Origin: Panorpa germanica
Lineage: Eukaryota; Arthropoda; Insecta; Mecoptera; Panorpidae
Reading direction: 5' to 3'
Assembly (NCBI GenBank): GCA_963678705.1
Contig: CAVMBN010000168.1
Location: 1 to 64,000, forward strand
Length of the DNA: 64,000 nucleotides
The translations under genes were made by a program, and so were the position numbers. Under the pieces are notes generated by a model. That model saw only the letters and a list, made by a program, of their open reading frames with translations. It made no database searches and was not told the DNA's origin. Positions 20,297 to 32,219 of this stretch are shown here, piece after piece (the stretch's first letter is position 1; each line of letters starts with the position of its first letter).

Positions 20297-23168
20297 AGCC
20301 ATCAAGACAATGATGCCCGTAAAAGAAGGCTTTAGTCTAGTTTATAGAAGCAAAAATGACATGATGGTACACCCCTTCCCTCCTGATGGTATCTTCCACA
20401 TGAAGTTAAGTGCCTCCTTCTCACCAGTAGCCACATGGTAAATATGTACTGTGCCTAACATCACTGTAACCTCACTGCAATTCGAGTAATCGCAAGTAGA
20501 CGATTGCTTTGTATATTCATAGAAAATTAATGGTGACCATTACCTAGCTTAACGAGCCTATGCTTCTTTAGGTACGAAGTTTACTTGAAAACGCCCACCA
20601 TGGTGGAGACGTCAGATTTTTACTTCATGGTATTTTCCAGTCATTTGTGGCTCGTATGCAGCATCTGTCTTTTCGTTTTGCCACTTATTTACTGGTTTCT
20701 CACAAAGACCGCCAAAAAATATGACGTAACGATTGAAATTTCATCTTCGGAATGTCTAGTTAACGCCGTGGGGACCGTTGCGGCACAAGGTATGGTTTCT
20801 ACTTCTGAAATAGCAAAGATTTAAACTATACAGTATAATATTATATTAGCGCCTGATTTAAATTTAATATTATTAATCGATGCAATACTTGCAACAGGTA
20901 TTCAGCAAGTCCAAGAACAGATGTCTCTTAGGATAATGTCTTTGACGATGCTCGTGTTCGGATTTCTTCTGAGTTGTTCTTATTCTGCCATGTTGATAGC
21001 AAACCTTTCCGTTCAGCTGGGCCCTCTCCCGTTCACCCACCTCGACGAACTGTTGCGCTTAAAGACATACCACGTCTGTTATACTGTTGGTTTTGGAGGA
21101 AAATATTTTAACAACTCTGTAAGTTAGCTAACTCACAACGACTCTGAATGTTATGATCGCCACACGACTGTACGTTCTAGCTTCTCAATGTATACAGCAG
21201 TGAATTAACTTGTATTGTAATGGTATTTTCTCTAATTTTGCTTGATCAATTCATAGAAAAATATTTGTTATGCATAAAGCCTTGCACTTCTATTGTTAGT
21301 TGGAATTCTTGAATAATACATTCTTGACTACATTTAAACTACACTGAAACAAATAAGAGAATTGACCACAAAATAATCACTTTATACTGTATTGCAATTT
21401 ATTTTTTTTGATTTAACTATTAAAATTTATACGCCATAAACCTAATACTATTAAGTAAATTCTGTGTCAAATTGCATACCCTCTACAATTGGCTTAGACA
21501 ATTAGGCAAATTAAAACTGTTTTAAAGACATAAAAACCATTTTTTTTAATGAGAAATATAGAACAAACTTTGATGAAAATAAAATTACTTGCACAGAAAA
21601 TTATTACCACCGTAAAGTATGAACGACGAATAATTCAATAATTGAGTATTTTTGAATACGCTTAATACATTGGGATTTTTCACAAGGAAAAATTGAGAAA
21701 TTTTGATTGGAAATTGATTAAATTTTTTTGTGGGTTTAATATTTTTCTATCAAAACTAATTATTTTTCTGAGGTATACAGATATTTAAAAATGATTTAAT
21801 GTCTTGCTTTAAATTTTTTGGACTGGTTGAAAACCAACCACTATCTTTGGTCCAAAACCATTTGTATAATTGTTTTAATATTTCTTATTAGAAATAATAG
21901 ATGATTCTGCTCCTTACATCATCTGTATTACTCCACTTTAAGATATGCCGATTCTCCTATTCTTAAACGTGTTTATGGCATAAGTTCTGTAACCAACAAA
22001 ACACTATTTCAATCTTACTCAAATACACATTTACAAATCATCTCTTTATCTAATATAACTGCCTACAAATATCTTACATTCCTTCTATTCTTTGCAAACC
22101 CGTTTCTATCCTATTATCAACAAACAACATTGTCTTAGATATAACAAGAGAAATAAAAACTAAAATTTAACATTGTTTTGGATTATAACAAGGTTAGTAA
22201 AAGCCACTCAAATTTAACATTGTATTTAGATACAACTTGTAAATTAAAGACATTTAATTTAATCAAGTGTACTGTTTCCTGTAAAATCAATCCAAATTGG
22301 CTTACACCTAATTGGAAAGATACATCATAGCATAGCAAAAACCAAGGCGTCGAAATTTGACTCCGTTTCATAAACTTGTGTGCATATATAATGTAATTTT
22401 GTCTATTTTGATAATTACCATAATTAATATTTATTTATAATGTTTTCTACAATTAAAAGGTAGTTCCAAATTCGAGTCTAAAACCAGAATGGAGAGGATT
22501 AGTGAATGGCCCGCAGTGCCAACTTGACGTCAATGGAAACCTGAATTCTAGCGTAATAGTACCACTGCTTTGCTCGCAACCCATTGTGCTTTACCTTTTA
22601 ACGAACTCTACAATAAAATTAAACCCTCTAAAGTAAGAATGAAATTATACGGAAATAATCACTAAGCCATTAATATAATAATTGGAAAATAATCTTTTGC
22701 AGATCGTGCACTCTCACTAAATTAAAACAAAAGTACATGAACTCTGACACTATGACAGTCATAAGAAATCAATTTCCATATTTACATCTCATCAATAAAA
22801 AGTAAGTCCTCAGCAAAATTGGAAGATGCTGATATAATAAATTACGAGTTTAATAAGGATGTGTTTACAGAATACTTCTTATGAAAGAGACCGGTGTCCT
22901 GAGTTATATGTACAAACAACACGTAGTGAGTAAAGTTACACGTGGAGATTTAAAAGCGATCAACTCCATTAAGATGTCTCATGTTACCGGTGTCTTTCAG
23001 CTGTACGGCTTACTTGTCTGCTGCAGTCTCTTAATGCTGCTATTAGAAATGTGTGTGGATAAGTTTTCTCTTGCTTCCTTGGAATTATCTATTAATCACA
23101 TGCAAAATGTCTTTCGCAAAGAGAGAGATAGAGGGTACAAAAGGTGTGACAAGACGTACTATGAATAA
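20297..23168 (+). CDS. Ionotropic receptor (IR, iGluR-related), 3' six exons
   Basis: Ligand-gated cation channel of the insect chemosensory IR family. The exons read 20297-20437, 20572-20789, 20898-21118, 22460-22632, 22703-22801 and 22871-23168 (stop TAA), all with GT/AG borders and compatible phases, about 383 codons. The order is: end of S1 (VKEGFSLVYRS), TM1 (HLWLVCSICLFVLPLIYWFL), a pore segment with AVGTVAAQG, TM2 (LVFGFLLSCSYSAMLIANL), S2 (PEWRGLVNGPQC), TM3 (FQLYGLLVCCSLLMLLLEM) and a short basic cytoplasmic tail. No lesion is visible. Exons for the N-terminal domain and most of S1 are not found upstream, where repeats begin. Some Ir75-like flavour, but I would not name a clade. Confidence 0.85.
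21119..22459. other. Large AT-rich intron of the ionotropic receptor gene
   Basis: About 1.3 kb between the TM2 exon and the S2 exon. No coding or repeat feature is recognised. Confidence 0.6.
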
Positions 23169-24963
23169 AAGTAACCACATCGGAGACAGAAGTCATAAAA
23201 CCATGAAATTTATGTGACCTAATTTTTGGAAGACCCTTTTATAAAGGTAGTTTCACAAACCAGTAGTGTGACTACGGTTTTAGTTTAATCCTTTATTTTT
23301 TATTACAATTATTTACCTGATTACCTTTAGGTCATAAATAAATTTTATTCTGTATTTGCTAGTGTTAAGGAAAATAACAGTAAATTAATTTAAACTGTAA
23401 TTTGTTAAAAATTAAATAATAAAACTACTGAAAGTCCATTTTAAACAGCCAATTAATAAAAGAATAAAAATAACTATATTATATATTAAATATATCATTT
23501 AACTTAGACTGAATATTAATTATAATATTGAAATTGCAATAATATTTATGAATTGTACACAATTTTATATTATTTATAAAGCGGTTGTATAGTTTTTGTC
23601 AAAACGACTTTCCTCAAAGCTAGACCACGTTTTTTTTGGATTTCTGCTCATAACTCGAATACTCTTCAATAGCAATGTGAACTATAGGCCTATATCTATG
23701 TATGGATGCTGTATACGCACATGTCTAGTACATTGTTTTTATGTAGCTATAAGATTTCACAAGTAACAGCGATTTCTTTAAAAATATTTTCTGATTCTCA
23801 GTCATTTTTATATGGAGAATGTTCAGAATAGCGTAAAACGAGTTATTTTTTTTAAATACGTCGTTTTAGCACTATTTCAACTTAATGTGATAAAAACTGT
23901 AAAAGTTATGAGAATTTCTTCAGGCTTAAGTACTGCATTACGTGCATTAAGTACTTTCGAATTTTACTCGAATATTTCATGTGAAATTTCATTGAAATCT
24001 TTTAAGATTTCATATCTTAAGAATTTAAGATATAGTATACTCGTATATTATTTCTGTAGTCCATTTACACAACACCATATTACCATTTACCATATTTGTA
24101 AAAAGGCAGATAAATGCAGGTAAATCTTTAATTTAATGCACGTTCCTTCCTATACACTTTTAAGTCCTTATTAATCCAAAAACTATAATAGAAACAACTT
24201 CTGAAGGTAAGATTAATATTTACAAATTTAAGAAACTACTTCAGAAAGATATAATAATAAACGACTAATTACTTTCAAAAATAGTTTTTAATAAATAAAT
24301 AAAGCGTTAAATTAACTAACGTTAAGTAAGTGTATTACGGTACAATATCGTCCTTACATTTCTTTAAATATCATAAAATCAATATAATTGTTATGTATTT
24401 AGTTAGTTTTAAGTTTAATATTGTAAAGTTTAACAAATGAAACTATTTAAAATTAGTGCTCAAACTGAATTAGAACTGTGAATTTAAAAGCGCTTCGCTA
24501 GCCGACGAGAGCATTTAATTGCCAGTACACTACAACTATTAACAACTATTCAACTTACAAAATAAGTTTTTATTTTAATCTAAATAAATATTTAACATTG
24601 CATTAATTAAGTACTATAAAATTGTTAATCAATAAATTTGAATCCAGAGTCTAATTAAACGAGATTATAATCTATTTTTACCCATAAGTGCTTAATTTAG
24701 TAAAAGATTATTATTTTTCTTCTAAACGTGGTAAAGATTTACTATCTTATCATGGCCATTTTTTGCCGCTTAAAGAAGTCATTTACGATCTTCAACATAA
24801 ATAAATGGAGTAATAAGTTTAAATTTACTGTAATGTTAAGGTTAATGTCAGGGCAAGTTATTTCTTTTTTGCTGCTGCACACAGGGAGTTATTATTCAGA
24901 AACAACGCACGCTTTATATGGTATGAGAGCGCTGAACGAGTAAGTAGTAGTATTTTTAGTTAC
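23169..24963. other. AT-rich 3' flank of the receptor gene, no supported gene
   Basis: A possible polyadenylation signal (AATAAA) lies near 23337. The open frames at 23812-24123 and 24728-24943 lack family resemblance. One candidate exon at about 24887-24940 has a good pyrimidine tract and CACACAG acceptor and a GTAAGT donor, and its peptide (HALYGMRALNE) recalls SDR active-site helices with the Lys missing. This is too short to call. Confidence 0.5.
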
Positions 24964-24975
24964 ACAATACATTTA

Positions 24976-25249
24976 AACGACACAGTGGGCGAGAGCATTG
25001 ATACTTGACGCCGACTGCTGTGTCTTCGGGTTCGATCCCCGGACCAGATATATATTTTCTGGGTTTGGTTATTATGAACTTATATTGATTATGGTCATAC
25101 ATAATCATACAGTTATTAGGCAGTGGTGTAGCCCACATATATGAGGCCACGACACCATAAATACTGCCAACATTGAAGGAGGTCGTCGGTGATAGGACTT
25201 AGCATCGGAAATAGGCCGACGTTAAATAAAAAAAAAAAAAAAAAAAAAA
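24976..25249 (+). mobile_element. tRNA-derived SINE, copy 1
   Basis: A 274-bp element with a tRNA-like pol III head: A-box-like AGTGGGCGAGAGC near 24984 and B box GGTTCGATCC at 25029-25038. An unrelated body follows (GGTCGTCGGTGATAGGACT...GGAAATAGGCCGACGTTAAAT) and a long A tract to 25249. A perfect 12-bp target-site duplication, ACAATACATTTA, flanks it (24964-24975, 25250-25261). A second copy is at 34614-34885. Confidence 0.88.
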
Positions 25250-25429
25250 ACAATACATTTATGTCGAATCTGACAATCGATTATAAGAATCACGGTTTTT
25301 AGGTCGTTAGAAGTTTACGAGTTAATGAGTCATGAACCTGGAATAAAAACAATGAAATGTGACTTATGCTATTTTAAATTTAAAAGAAATATAATTCAAA
25401 ACCCCTGAACACGATTGCTTATATATTAC

Positions 25430-25575
25430 TTACTAAACTTTACCTGGAAATGTTACGGCGTTCTAATTGTATAAAGAACTGCTTCAGCTATGTCTTTATG
25501 TAAAGGATAGGGCACTACGGAATCTTGTTGAAACTTATCTGTCATTTTAGTAACCACCGCATCAGTGATAATACT
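25430..25575 (-). pseudogene. SDR (farnesol dehydrogenase/DHRS11-like) 3' exon remnant
   Basis: On the minus strand, a TTCCAG acceptor opens at 25575/25576. The peptide ITDAVVTKMTDKF, then HKDIAEAVLYTIRTP, matches the C-terminal part of classical SDRs (PEDIADAVLYxLxTPxHVQV). A TAA replaces the codon after TP and the following HFQV confirms the family, so the stop is a lesion. The intron and acceptor argue for a genomic gene rather than a retrocopy. It might be the last exon of the SDR whose first exons are at 52740-53245, on the same strand. Confidence 0.5.
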
Positions 25576-25704
25576 CTGGAAATATAAAATAAACCTAATT
25601 AAAGAATGAAAATTTGTAATATTTATAATATAGTTTGTATCACCAATTTTATTATAAAGAAAAAAATAAGGTTGTTAGCATATGCAGATGAAGAGAAAGA
25701 AAAT

Positions 25705-26380
25705 GGACGAATTCTTCGCTACCTCTATTATCTTTGTCTCTTCGCCGTTGATTTTTAAACGTACAACCCGGATACATAAATTCTACCACTTCCTCAATGT
25801 TCTCAACTTTGTATTTCCACTTTTTCTTTGTTCTTTTTTCTTCCCTTCTTTGGAACACCATAATTTTCTTTTTCCGTATGCACCTCCTGCCCTTTTCTGT
25901 TTAAATATCTTTTTATCCGTTCTATAATCTTCTAAAGTTCTCCTTTATCTTTCGCCAATATTACAATGTCGACTGCGTAGGCTAAGGTCTATATTTTCGC
26001 GCTTTTGTCGATCATAACCTCTCCGTCTTGACCCTTTTCCACTATTTCCTTTATATGCGATATGTAGACTGAAATAGTGTGGGACTTACAGGGCAACCTT
26101 GCCTCACACTTTGTCAGTCAAAGATTTCTCTGACTCCTCATCCCTGATTCTTACCTTCATTTTTTTCCCTATATATTTCTTTAATTATTTATATTAGATT
26201 CCTATCTAATTTTTTACGTCCCATTACTTTCCAAAGATTCTTCCTCTACAATATATCAAACGCTGCTCTAAAATCGATAAACATTACCATCCTTCTTTTA
26301 TTCTTAGTTCTTTTTCAACTATATCAACGTAGTTATGTTATTCAACGTACCCCTCCCCTATCTAAACCCTGCTTAAATTT
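25705..26380 (-). pseudogene. R1/I-like LINE (family L related) RT fragment
   Basis: The minus strand aligns with the L elements at 48.3-51.2 kb and 58.1-60.9 kb: the RT segment from RKG/GTLDN-like through FIDF-AAFD, a QGCP-like turn (about 26090), ADIVILAKDKGELQK and the RKGQE segment. Dense frameshifts and stops make it an old, inactive piece. Confidence 0.7.
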
Positions 26381-26812
26381 GTTAGTTGGTTTATTATTTT
26401 AATAAACTAATTTTTAATTGTTTTTTGTTTTTGTAAATTACCATTTTTTTTTCTTTTGCACTTTGTGCTTTTGTGTCTATTTCAACTTTTGTATCCATAA
26501 CCTTATTTGTGGCAATGTCAATAGTATGTGATAAAAATTGACTATTATTTAAACAAAAGAACACGTACAGATATTGTAGTGTTATTCTAGAGATTAACTG
26601 AAACGGTATGTAACAAACGTACTTATTCTGGCTATGTTATTTAGAGCACAATGGAATAGTCACAAGGGAATCTTTATATTTCTCATAAACACTTCAAGTT
26701 TAATCTATAGTAGTTTTCATTGGTCCTATTTTTTATGTTAAAATGCTTTTTGCTATTTCAGTGAACATAATATCAAAGTTATTTGATATTTAAATTCAAT
26801 ATTTATAATAGA
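26381..26812. other. AT-rich spacer
   Basis: No gene or repeat is recognised. Confidence 0.5.
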
Positions 26813-26841
26813 TTAGCTGACCCGGCGAACATTGTTCCGCC
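26813..26841 (-). terminator. Helitron 3' terminal hairpin and CTAA end
   Basis: GC-rich stem of 7-8 bp ending 7 nt before CTAA, the usual Helitron 3' signal that ends strand transfer. Confidence 0.8.
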
Positions 26842-26989
26842 TTAGACAATAAATGAGCAGATTTTGGATTTTATTAATTTCAATTTTTTATTAGGATAAT
26901 AAAAATAAATATATAAAAAAATTAAGTATTTTATTGATTCTTTATTGACTATGTGTTTTGGTGCATGGGTTGCACTCTTCAGTGAAGCT

Positions 26990-28760
26990 CCTTGTTGTAG
27001 ATGACATTTTTTCCATTATTTTTAAGCGCAAGAACAAATAACACAGATGGTCTTCCGACCCGTGAACATGCCACATATAATTAACCATGGGAAAAACATG
27101 GTTTTTCTTGTTTCAGACCACAAACTTTCAAGGATTGGCCTTGTGGTTTGTTAATGGTCATGGCGAATGCAAGACGGATCGGAAATTGAAGTCGTTTAAA
27201 CTCAAACAGCATATCGGTTGAGATCATCGGGATCCTCAGAATGAGAACTTCCTCACTTTCAAATATTCCTTTGAGTATCGTCGCCTAAATCACATTGTTC
27301 ATCAATTTACTTACTACCAAACGCGTTTCGCTGCACAATTTTGGTTGGTTTATGTTTCGAAGCATGAATACGGAGCGTTACGGATTACATATGATACGGA
27401 GCCAACCTTTTGTAGTAAATTGTGCGGTGGTAAGCCAGGCACATCTAAGGAGTTTAAAAATTCAATTGGATAGTTGGTGGCATCATCTTCAATTGTTACA
27501 CAGGTAATAGATTTGAATAATGCAGTGCACCAATGATCTCCTTCTGAATTATGTAGTTTAAGTCATCTACATCTTTACCCTTAGTCGCCAAAATGGCTCC
27601 CTCACTCAACCACTCATTATTTTTGTGGTTTTAATGATGTTTAGGAACACTTTGTTGATGACTCCGTCTTTCGATGACACAAAGTTTGTAAGTTTGTAAG
27701 AATGTAAAGTAAGTAAGTTTGTAAGTAAGTAAGTTTGTAAATTTCTTAAGAAATGAAATAAATCCGCTCCATTTGTCGACAGGTACTCGAACATTACCGA
27801 TATTTAGCAATTGCAGAGCATTACTCTGTCATTTGCAAATATTTAGCAGAGAAATCTTTAGCAGATGTATCGTTCAGCCATGCAACTCTCATGTTTCTTG
27901 TCAGCTGAAGTTTCTTCACATAGCGTCATAGATTCAATGATTTGAGGCAAGCGTTTATTTTGTCGGCAGCAGTTGATCTTGGAATACTGGCAAAGTTTGG
28001 CGGAAATCGCCAGACAATAAAATCATTGCGCCTCTAAAACACCTAAAGTCATTGCGTAGATCTTTCAATTTTCGGTTAAGTTCTTCCAATGCAGGTTTAT
28101 ACGCCATTGTGTATTCGTCCTAGATGATGATTTCCAATGCTGATAAAACTTTGGCCATTTCAGAGTGTTTTGAAATATTTCATGTTGGTTCTTCAATAGT
28201 TTCAAGATTTAACGGCAATTTTAATGCTAAGTGAGCCGTACGGTATCCTTTTAACAATGTGGCTGCTGTTCTAGAAGAAGCAACTGCAACCGCAATGCTG
28301 GATCTCGAACGCACAGTGACTTAAACTACTGACATGAGAAATATCTTACCAGTTCCACCAGGGGCATCCAGGCAAAATAAACCACCATTTTCATCATCAG
28401 TTGCCTTCATTAATAAATCATAACCTTCCTTTTGTTGGGGATTCAACAGGGGTACATTCTTTTGAACTACTAAATCTAATTCCTGGTGACCATATTCACG
28501 TTCCCGTTCCAATTCTCGATTAAATGTGTCATTCATTTCACGATTGGCGCTCGCATTCCTAACCTGACTAATAACTACCGCACATGAGGTAACATATGTT
28601 TTCTTTCAAGAACAAAGCCCGATTATATATCTCCTCATTTATCTCAAGATCGGGATTTCTTGAACTGACACGAATTTGATGTAAAATATCTTCTGACATA
28701 TTATCCTTGTATTTTTGACTGATAAATTTTTCGTTTTCCTGTCTGTTGCGTTTTGTTATT
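26990..28760 (-). pseudogene. Helitron Pif1-like DNA helicase, disrupted
   Basis: Unwinds DNA during rolling-circle transposition. Reading leftwards from 28760: SEDILHQIRVSSRNPDLEI and an EIYNRALFLKEN stretch; the open piece 28536-28321 with VPLLNPQQKEGYDLLMKA and Walker A LDAPGGTGK; RTAHLALKLPLN; Walker B region DEYTMA (about 28105); LLSGDFRQTLPVF (about 28000); then motif VI LAFAMTINKPQGQSLKV and YVACSRVGRP (27180-27030). Several frameshifts and stops, including one directly before the LYVACSR block, inactivate it. Confidence 0.87.
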
Positions 28761-28770
28761 TAAAAAATAT

Positions 28771-28870
28771 CTTATGTCCGTCTCGTGGTTCTACGCTACC
28801 TCCCCACCAATGTTTAGCCTAATCGGTTAAGCCGTCCTTGAGTTATAAATAGTGTAACTAACACGACTTT

Positions 28871-28932
<62 letters not shown>
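28771..28932. repeat. Short transposon-tail-like tract and (TA)n microsatellite
   Basis: AATCGGTTAAGCCGTCCTTGAG and AGTGTAACTAACACGAC (28825-28867) look like the 3' region of other Helitron-type insertions. A (TA)n run follows at 28877-28932. Confidence 0.5.
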
Positions 28933-28935
<3 letters not shown>

Positions 28936-29602
28936 TGAGTCAATTTGGATATAATAGTACATATAACAAATATATTCTGATATATTTAGAAAATATAACA
29001 GAAAGTATAGGTAATTCGTAATGGTATCTCAAGTTGCGTACAGCGAATAACTAGAAACTTCTCCGCAAGTAATTTAGAGCACCAAAATCAAAAAAAAATA
29101 TTTAGCTTGCTTTTTAATTAGTGCACCGAATTACTTTAAAGAACACGTTGTTTATAACTTTGACATTGTAACAATGCTTTTATCCAAGATCAAACATCAC
29201 TTGGCCAATCAAAGGTAAAAATCACTTGGGGGTGTGTAACTCACAAATTACATATCAATCCTCAGCTTATTTTAACTGAAATCTAAAAAATATAAAATGA
29301 TCCTCCTCCTGACTTCTATTTATTAATAAACTAGGCGGCCCAGAAGGGACCTCTCAAAACTATTTAATCACTTGTCATCTGAAAATAAAATTAATAAGGT
29401 GCAATTGCGATAAAAGACAACTCATCAAAATATATTTTAATAAAAGATGTTATTTAATTAAAAGTATTTACAGCACAAAACACGTACAATAAGTCAAGCA
29501 ATTAATCCAATAGAAAAAACAATCGTCAGGTATTGTTAAATAAACAAAAATATAATCTTTATCATATAAATATAATATTTTACGTGGGCTCTCAATTTGT
29601 AC
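28933..29602. other. AT-rich spacer
   Basis: Nothing recognised apart from the 34-bp duplicated target that begins at 29603. Confidence 0.5.
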
Positions 29603-29636
29603 ATAACAAATAAATTAAATAAATTATGACAAATAT
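29603..29636. repeat. 34-bp target-site duplication, left copy (LINE D copy 1)
   Basis: Identical to 33827-33860. It starts ATAACAAATAAATT and ends GACAAATAT. Confidence 0.85.
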
Positions 29637-30554
29637 TATATCTTTTTTTTATTTATTTCTCCTATGGTTTCAGCAATCTGCCTAAGTAGGCAATAAGCTT
29701 CTTACATGAATAATTAGTTAAGACATGTAAGAGAAACATTGCAGTAAATGCCCTCTTGTTTTTATATACAATAAACTAGTATAATATATCATACATTGTA
29801 CACTATTCTCTATCGCGGACCTAAAGCTAAATCTACTGGTTAATATCGCCTTAATCTGCAGGGTTCCCGCAGGCGGGCAAGTTTCTCTGCGCGTGGTAAA
29901 TGTTACATGCGTTGATTTAGTTTCGTTTGCTTTTATTCGCCATTTCTTAAGCCATTCTTGAATCATATCAAGGTTAGTCTGTAGATTCCGTGATGCCGAT
30001 ACTGGGTCTGTGTGTGATGCTAATATAGCAGTATCGTCTGGAAACGTAGCAACGGTAGTTTCTGTTGTAGTTGGCAAATCGGAAGTGTAGAGAAGGTATA
30101 GTGTAGGTCCTTCCCTGAAAGACTCCTGACTGGATGGGTTTTAATTTAGTTTATTCGCTACCTATTTTAACCATGAAGCGCCTATTAGTCATATATATAA
30201 TCTCAATAGTTAATAATCTTGGTACGGAAGTATTTTCTTCAGTTTATATTAAAGACCTGTATGCCACACTTTGTCGAAGGCTTGGGCTATGTCTAGAAAA
30301 GCTGCTGAACAATATTTTTTGGCATTTAAATTTCTATTAATTGGTTAACAACCAACCGATGAGCTTGTTCTATAGTACCGTGCTTATTGCGGAAGCCAAA
30401 TTGATGTTCGGGAATTAGCTTTTTTTCATTAATAATACATTTTAATCTCTTAACGTATATTTTTTCAAATAATATCGATAGTATCGGCAGTAAATTTATG
30501 GGCCTATAGGAAGTAACCTCTTCTGGTTTTTTCCCAGGTTTCGGAATCCTAATT

Positions 30555-30739
30555 TATTTATTTTTTTTTTATTTATATATATTAATTGTGTGTGCCTTTC
30601 GGCTTAACAATCTACAGTATTATATTTCTAATGCATTTCATTCCTATATACATTCAAACTTAAAACTAAACTTAAAATATTCTAGACTTTTACTACTTCC
30701 AAAAGTGCTTTCTGCTTCTTCTTCTGCTTTCTGCTTCTT
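30555..30739 (-). mobile_element. Nested 3' end of LINE family L
   Basis: Reverse complement of the last 180 bp of the L element at 58066-60948 (AAAAGTCTAGAATATTTTAAG, GTAGATTGTTAAGCCGAAAGG-like, poly(A)). Inserted in LINE D ORF2, it is flanked by the 7-bp duplication CCTAATT (30548-30554, 30740-30746). A severely 5'-truncated insertion. Confidence 0.85.
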
Positions 30740-31464
30740 CCTAATTATTTGAGCAACCTTCCAACTACTTGGTTAGTAGTTGGTTCTAAGAAATGCATTA
30801 AAAATGATAGTTCGAATATTATCTTTCCTGTGATTAGGTCAAAACCGGGTAATTTCCTAATATCGATTTCTTTTACTATTGTTTCTCAAGTATCCTTGGT
30901 TTTTTTATGAGGAAAATCCATTTGGAAAGGGCTGTCTAGAAAATATAAAATACCATTTTCTTCTTCTGCTGCTGTTTCTAAAGGATACGGTTTGAACAAT
31001 TGCTTCAGATGATTAGCAAACATCGCAGCCTTTTCTTTGTCATTCCTTGCCATTTTATTTTTGTCATCTTTGATAGGAGTGTTGTGTGTCTCTGGTCTTT
31101 TAATCTTCCTTGTTGCTTTCCACAGCAAGTACGCCGTAGCTTCCGATGGTGTTAAATTTTCAAGATATTTTTGAATACATTCGTTATTTTGCTCGACTAT
31201 CAATTCCTTTAGGTCTTTTATAGCTCTATTTAATTTTCTTTTATTAGCAGGTGATTTACATAGTTGCCATTGTTTACGTAGATGTCTTTTCTCCATTATT
31301 TTCTCCTTAATAAGTAGAGGCACATCGTTCCTCTTCCCTTAGATAGCTTTATGCGTGGGAGTAGCAAACCATGATGCTTCAGTTTTCAGTGGTATATATA
31401 ACGAAATAGACTCATTTAGCTTTGATCTAAAAAGATCCCAGTTAGTTTGATTATTGTGCAAGGA

Positions 31465-31754
31465 TTTTTTTATTTATTTTTTATTTTTTTATTTACAAGA
31501 ATATTACAACTAAGCGTGGCTTATCTAGTAATTTATATATAAAAAGTTAAGTATAATTATTCAGTTCTAGTCCACTGACTAGTTCTAAAATTTTAAAACG
31601 TGTGTGGTTTGTAGTAGCTGAATCACAGGGTCAAGTCTTCCGGCTTGATCCTCTTCAATCTGCGCAGACTCTCTCTGTTATTAAGCAGCTGCAGAATTTC
31701 TTCATTCTGGTTGTTCTGCAGTCGCAGTAGATGTTTGCTTGCTGCCTTCCTGAC
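31465..31754 (-). mobile_element. Nested 3' end of LINE family A
   Basis: Reverse complement of about 4252-4494, nearly identical including the ORF2 stop and 3' UTR, with an A-rich tail (31465-31495). It sits inside the LINE D endonuclease. No target duplication is seen; by comparison with copy 2 about 280 bp of target are missing at the junction. Confidence 0.88.
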
Positions 31755-32219
31755 TAGTTAGTTACCCAGTGCTTGGCGTTATAGTCATCCCCAGCCACAA
31801 ATTTGTTACCCAGTGTTTTTAAAAAAAGGTCACGTAGTGTTCCATCTTGTTGCTGTGTTTTGGTGGACAATAAATTGCTGAGATTGTTACTGGGCTAACT
31901 TTATTTTCAATAGTAATACTGGTTGCCTGTAAATAATCCTTTGCAAACTTTTCTCTTTCATGATGTGCAATACTATCTTTTATAATTATTGCAGTTCCAC
32001 CATGTGCCTTACCATCCGAATGTCTAGTGTGATATATTTTATATTTTGGAGTACTAATGTTATGCCGTTCAGTGAAGTGGTGTCTCTGATATCATCATTA
32101 TATCTTGGTCTTGGTCAATTAAAAAAGTTTTTATTTCCCGAGTGTTGGTGTAAACCGTTTGCGTTTTAAAAAGACAATTTATACTTTTGTTGTTTATAGT
32201 TTTGTTGTTGTACTGTCAT

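Larger units (their letters stand above)
26813..28770 (-). mobile_element. Helitron, 3' half
   Basis: Rolling-circle transposon on the minus strand. It has a decayed Pif1-type helicase and a canonical 3' terminus: hairpin GGCGgAACA/TGTTCGCC (26824-26841), then GGGTCAG and a terminal CTAA (26813-26816). The next base is T, giving the A|T target. The 5' end with the Rep/HUH nuclease is absent. A stretch of GTAAGTTT-type repeats (27686-27745) interrupts the helicase. Confidence 0.88.
29700..32215 (-). pseudogene. LINE D ORF2 (endonuclease-RT), copy 1
   Basis: The endonuclease start is at about 32215-31755, cut by a nested LINE A tail with loss of about 280 bp of endonuclease. The linker frame 31323-30886 (KRHLRKQWQLCKSPANKRK, SEATAYLLWKATRKIKRPE) and RT pieces follow, interrupted by a family L tail. 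The frame 30077-29718 has TVATFPDDTAILA, where the usual FADD reads FPDD, and IQEWLKKWRIKANETKSTHV. Many lesions; inactive. Confidence 0.82.

Noticed and set aside
23812..24123. 103-codon open frame after the ionotropic receptor
   Set aside because: AT-rich, no family resemblance, no splice or promoter context that would support it.
24728..24943. Possible exon with SDR-like HALYGMRALNE peptide
   Set aside because: Good splice signals but only about 18 codons, opposite strand to the SDR remnants and lacking the catalytic Lys.
25660..25700. LAYADE-like peptide on the plus strand suggesting an RT box
   Set aside because: The adjoining sequence reads as RT only on the minus strand; the plus-strand match is short and isolated.
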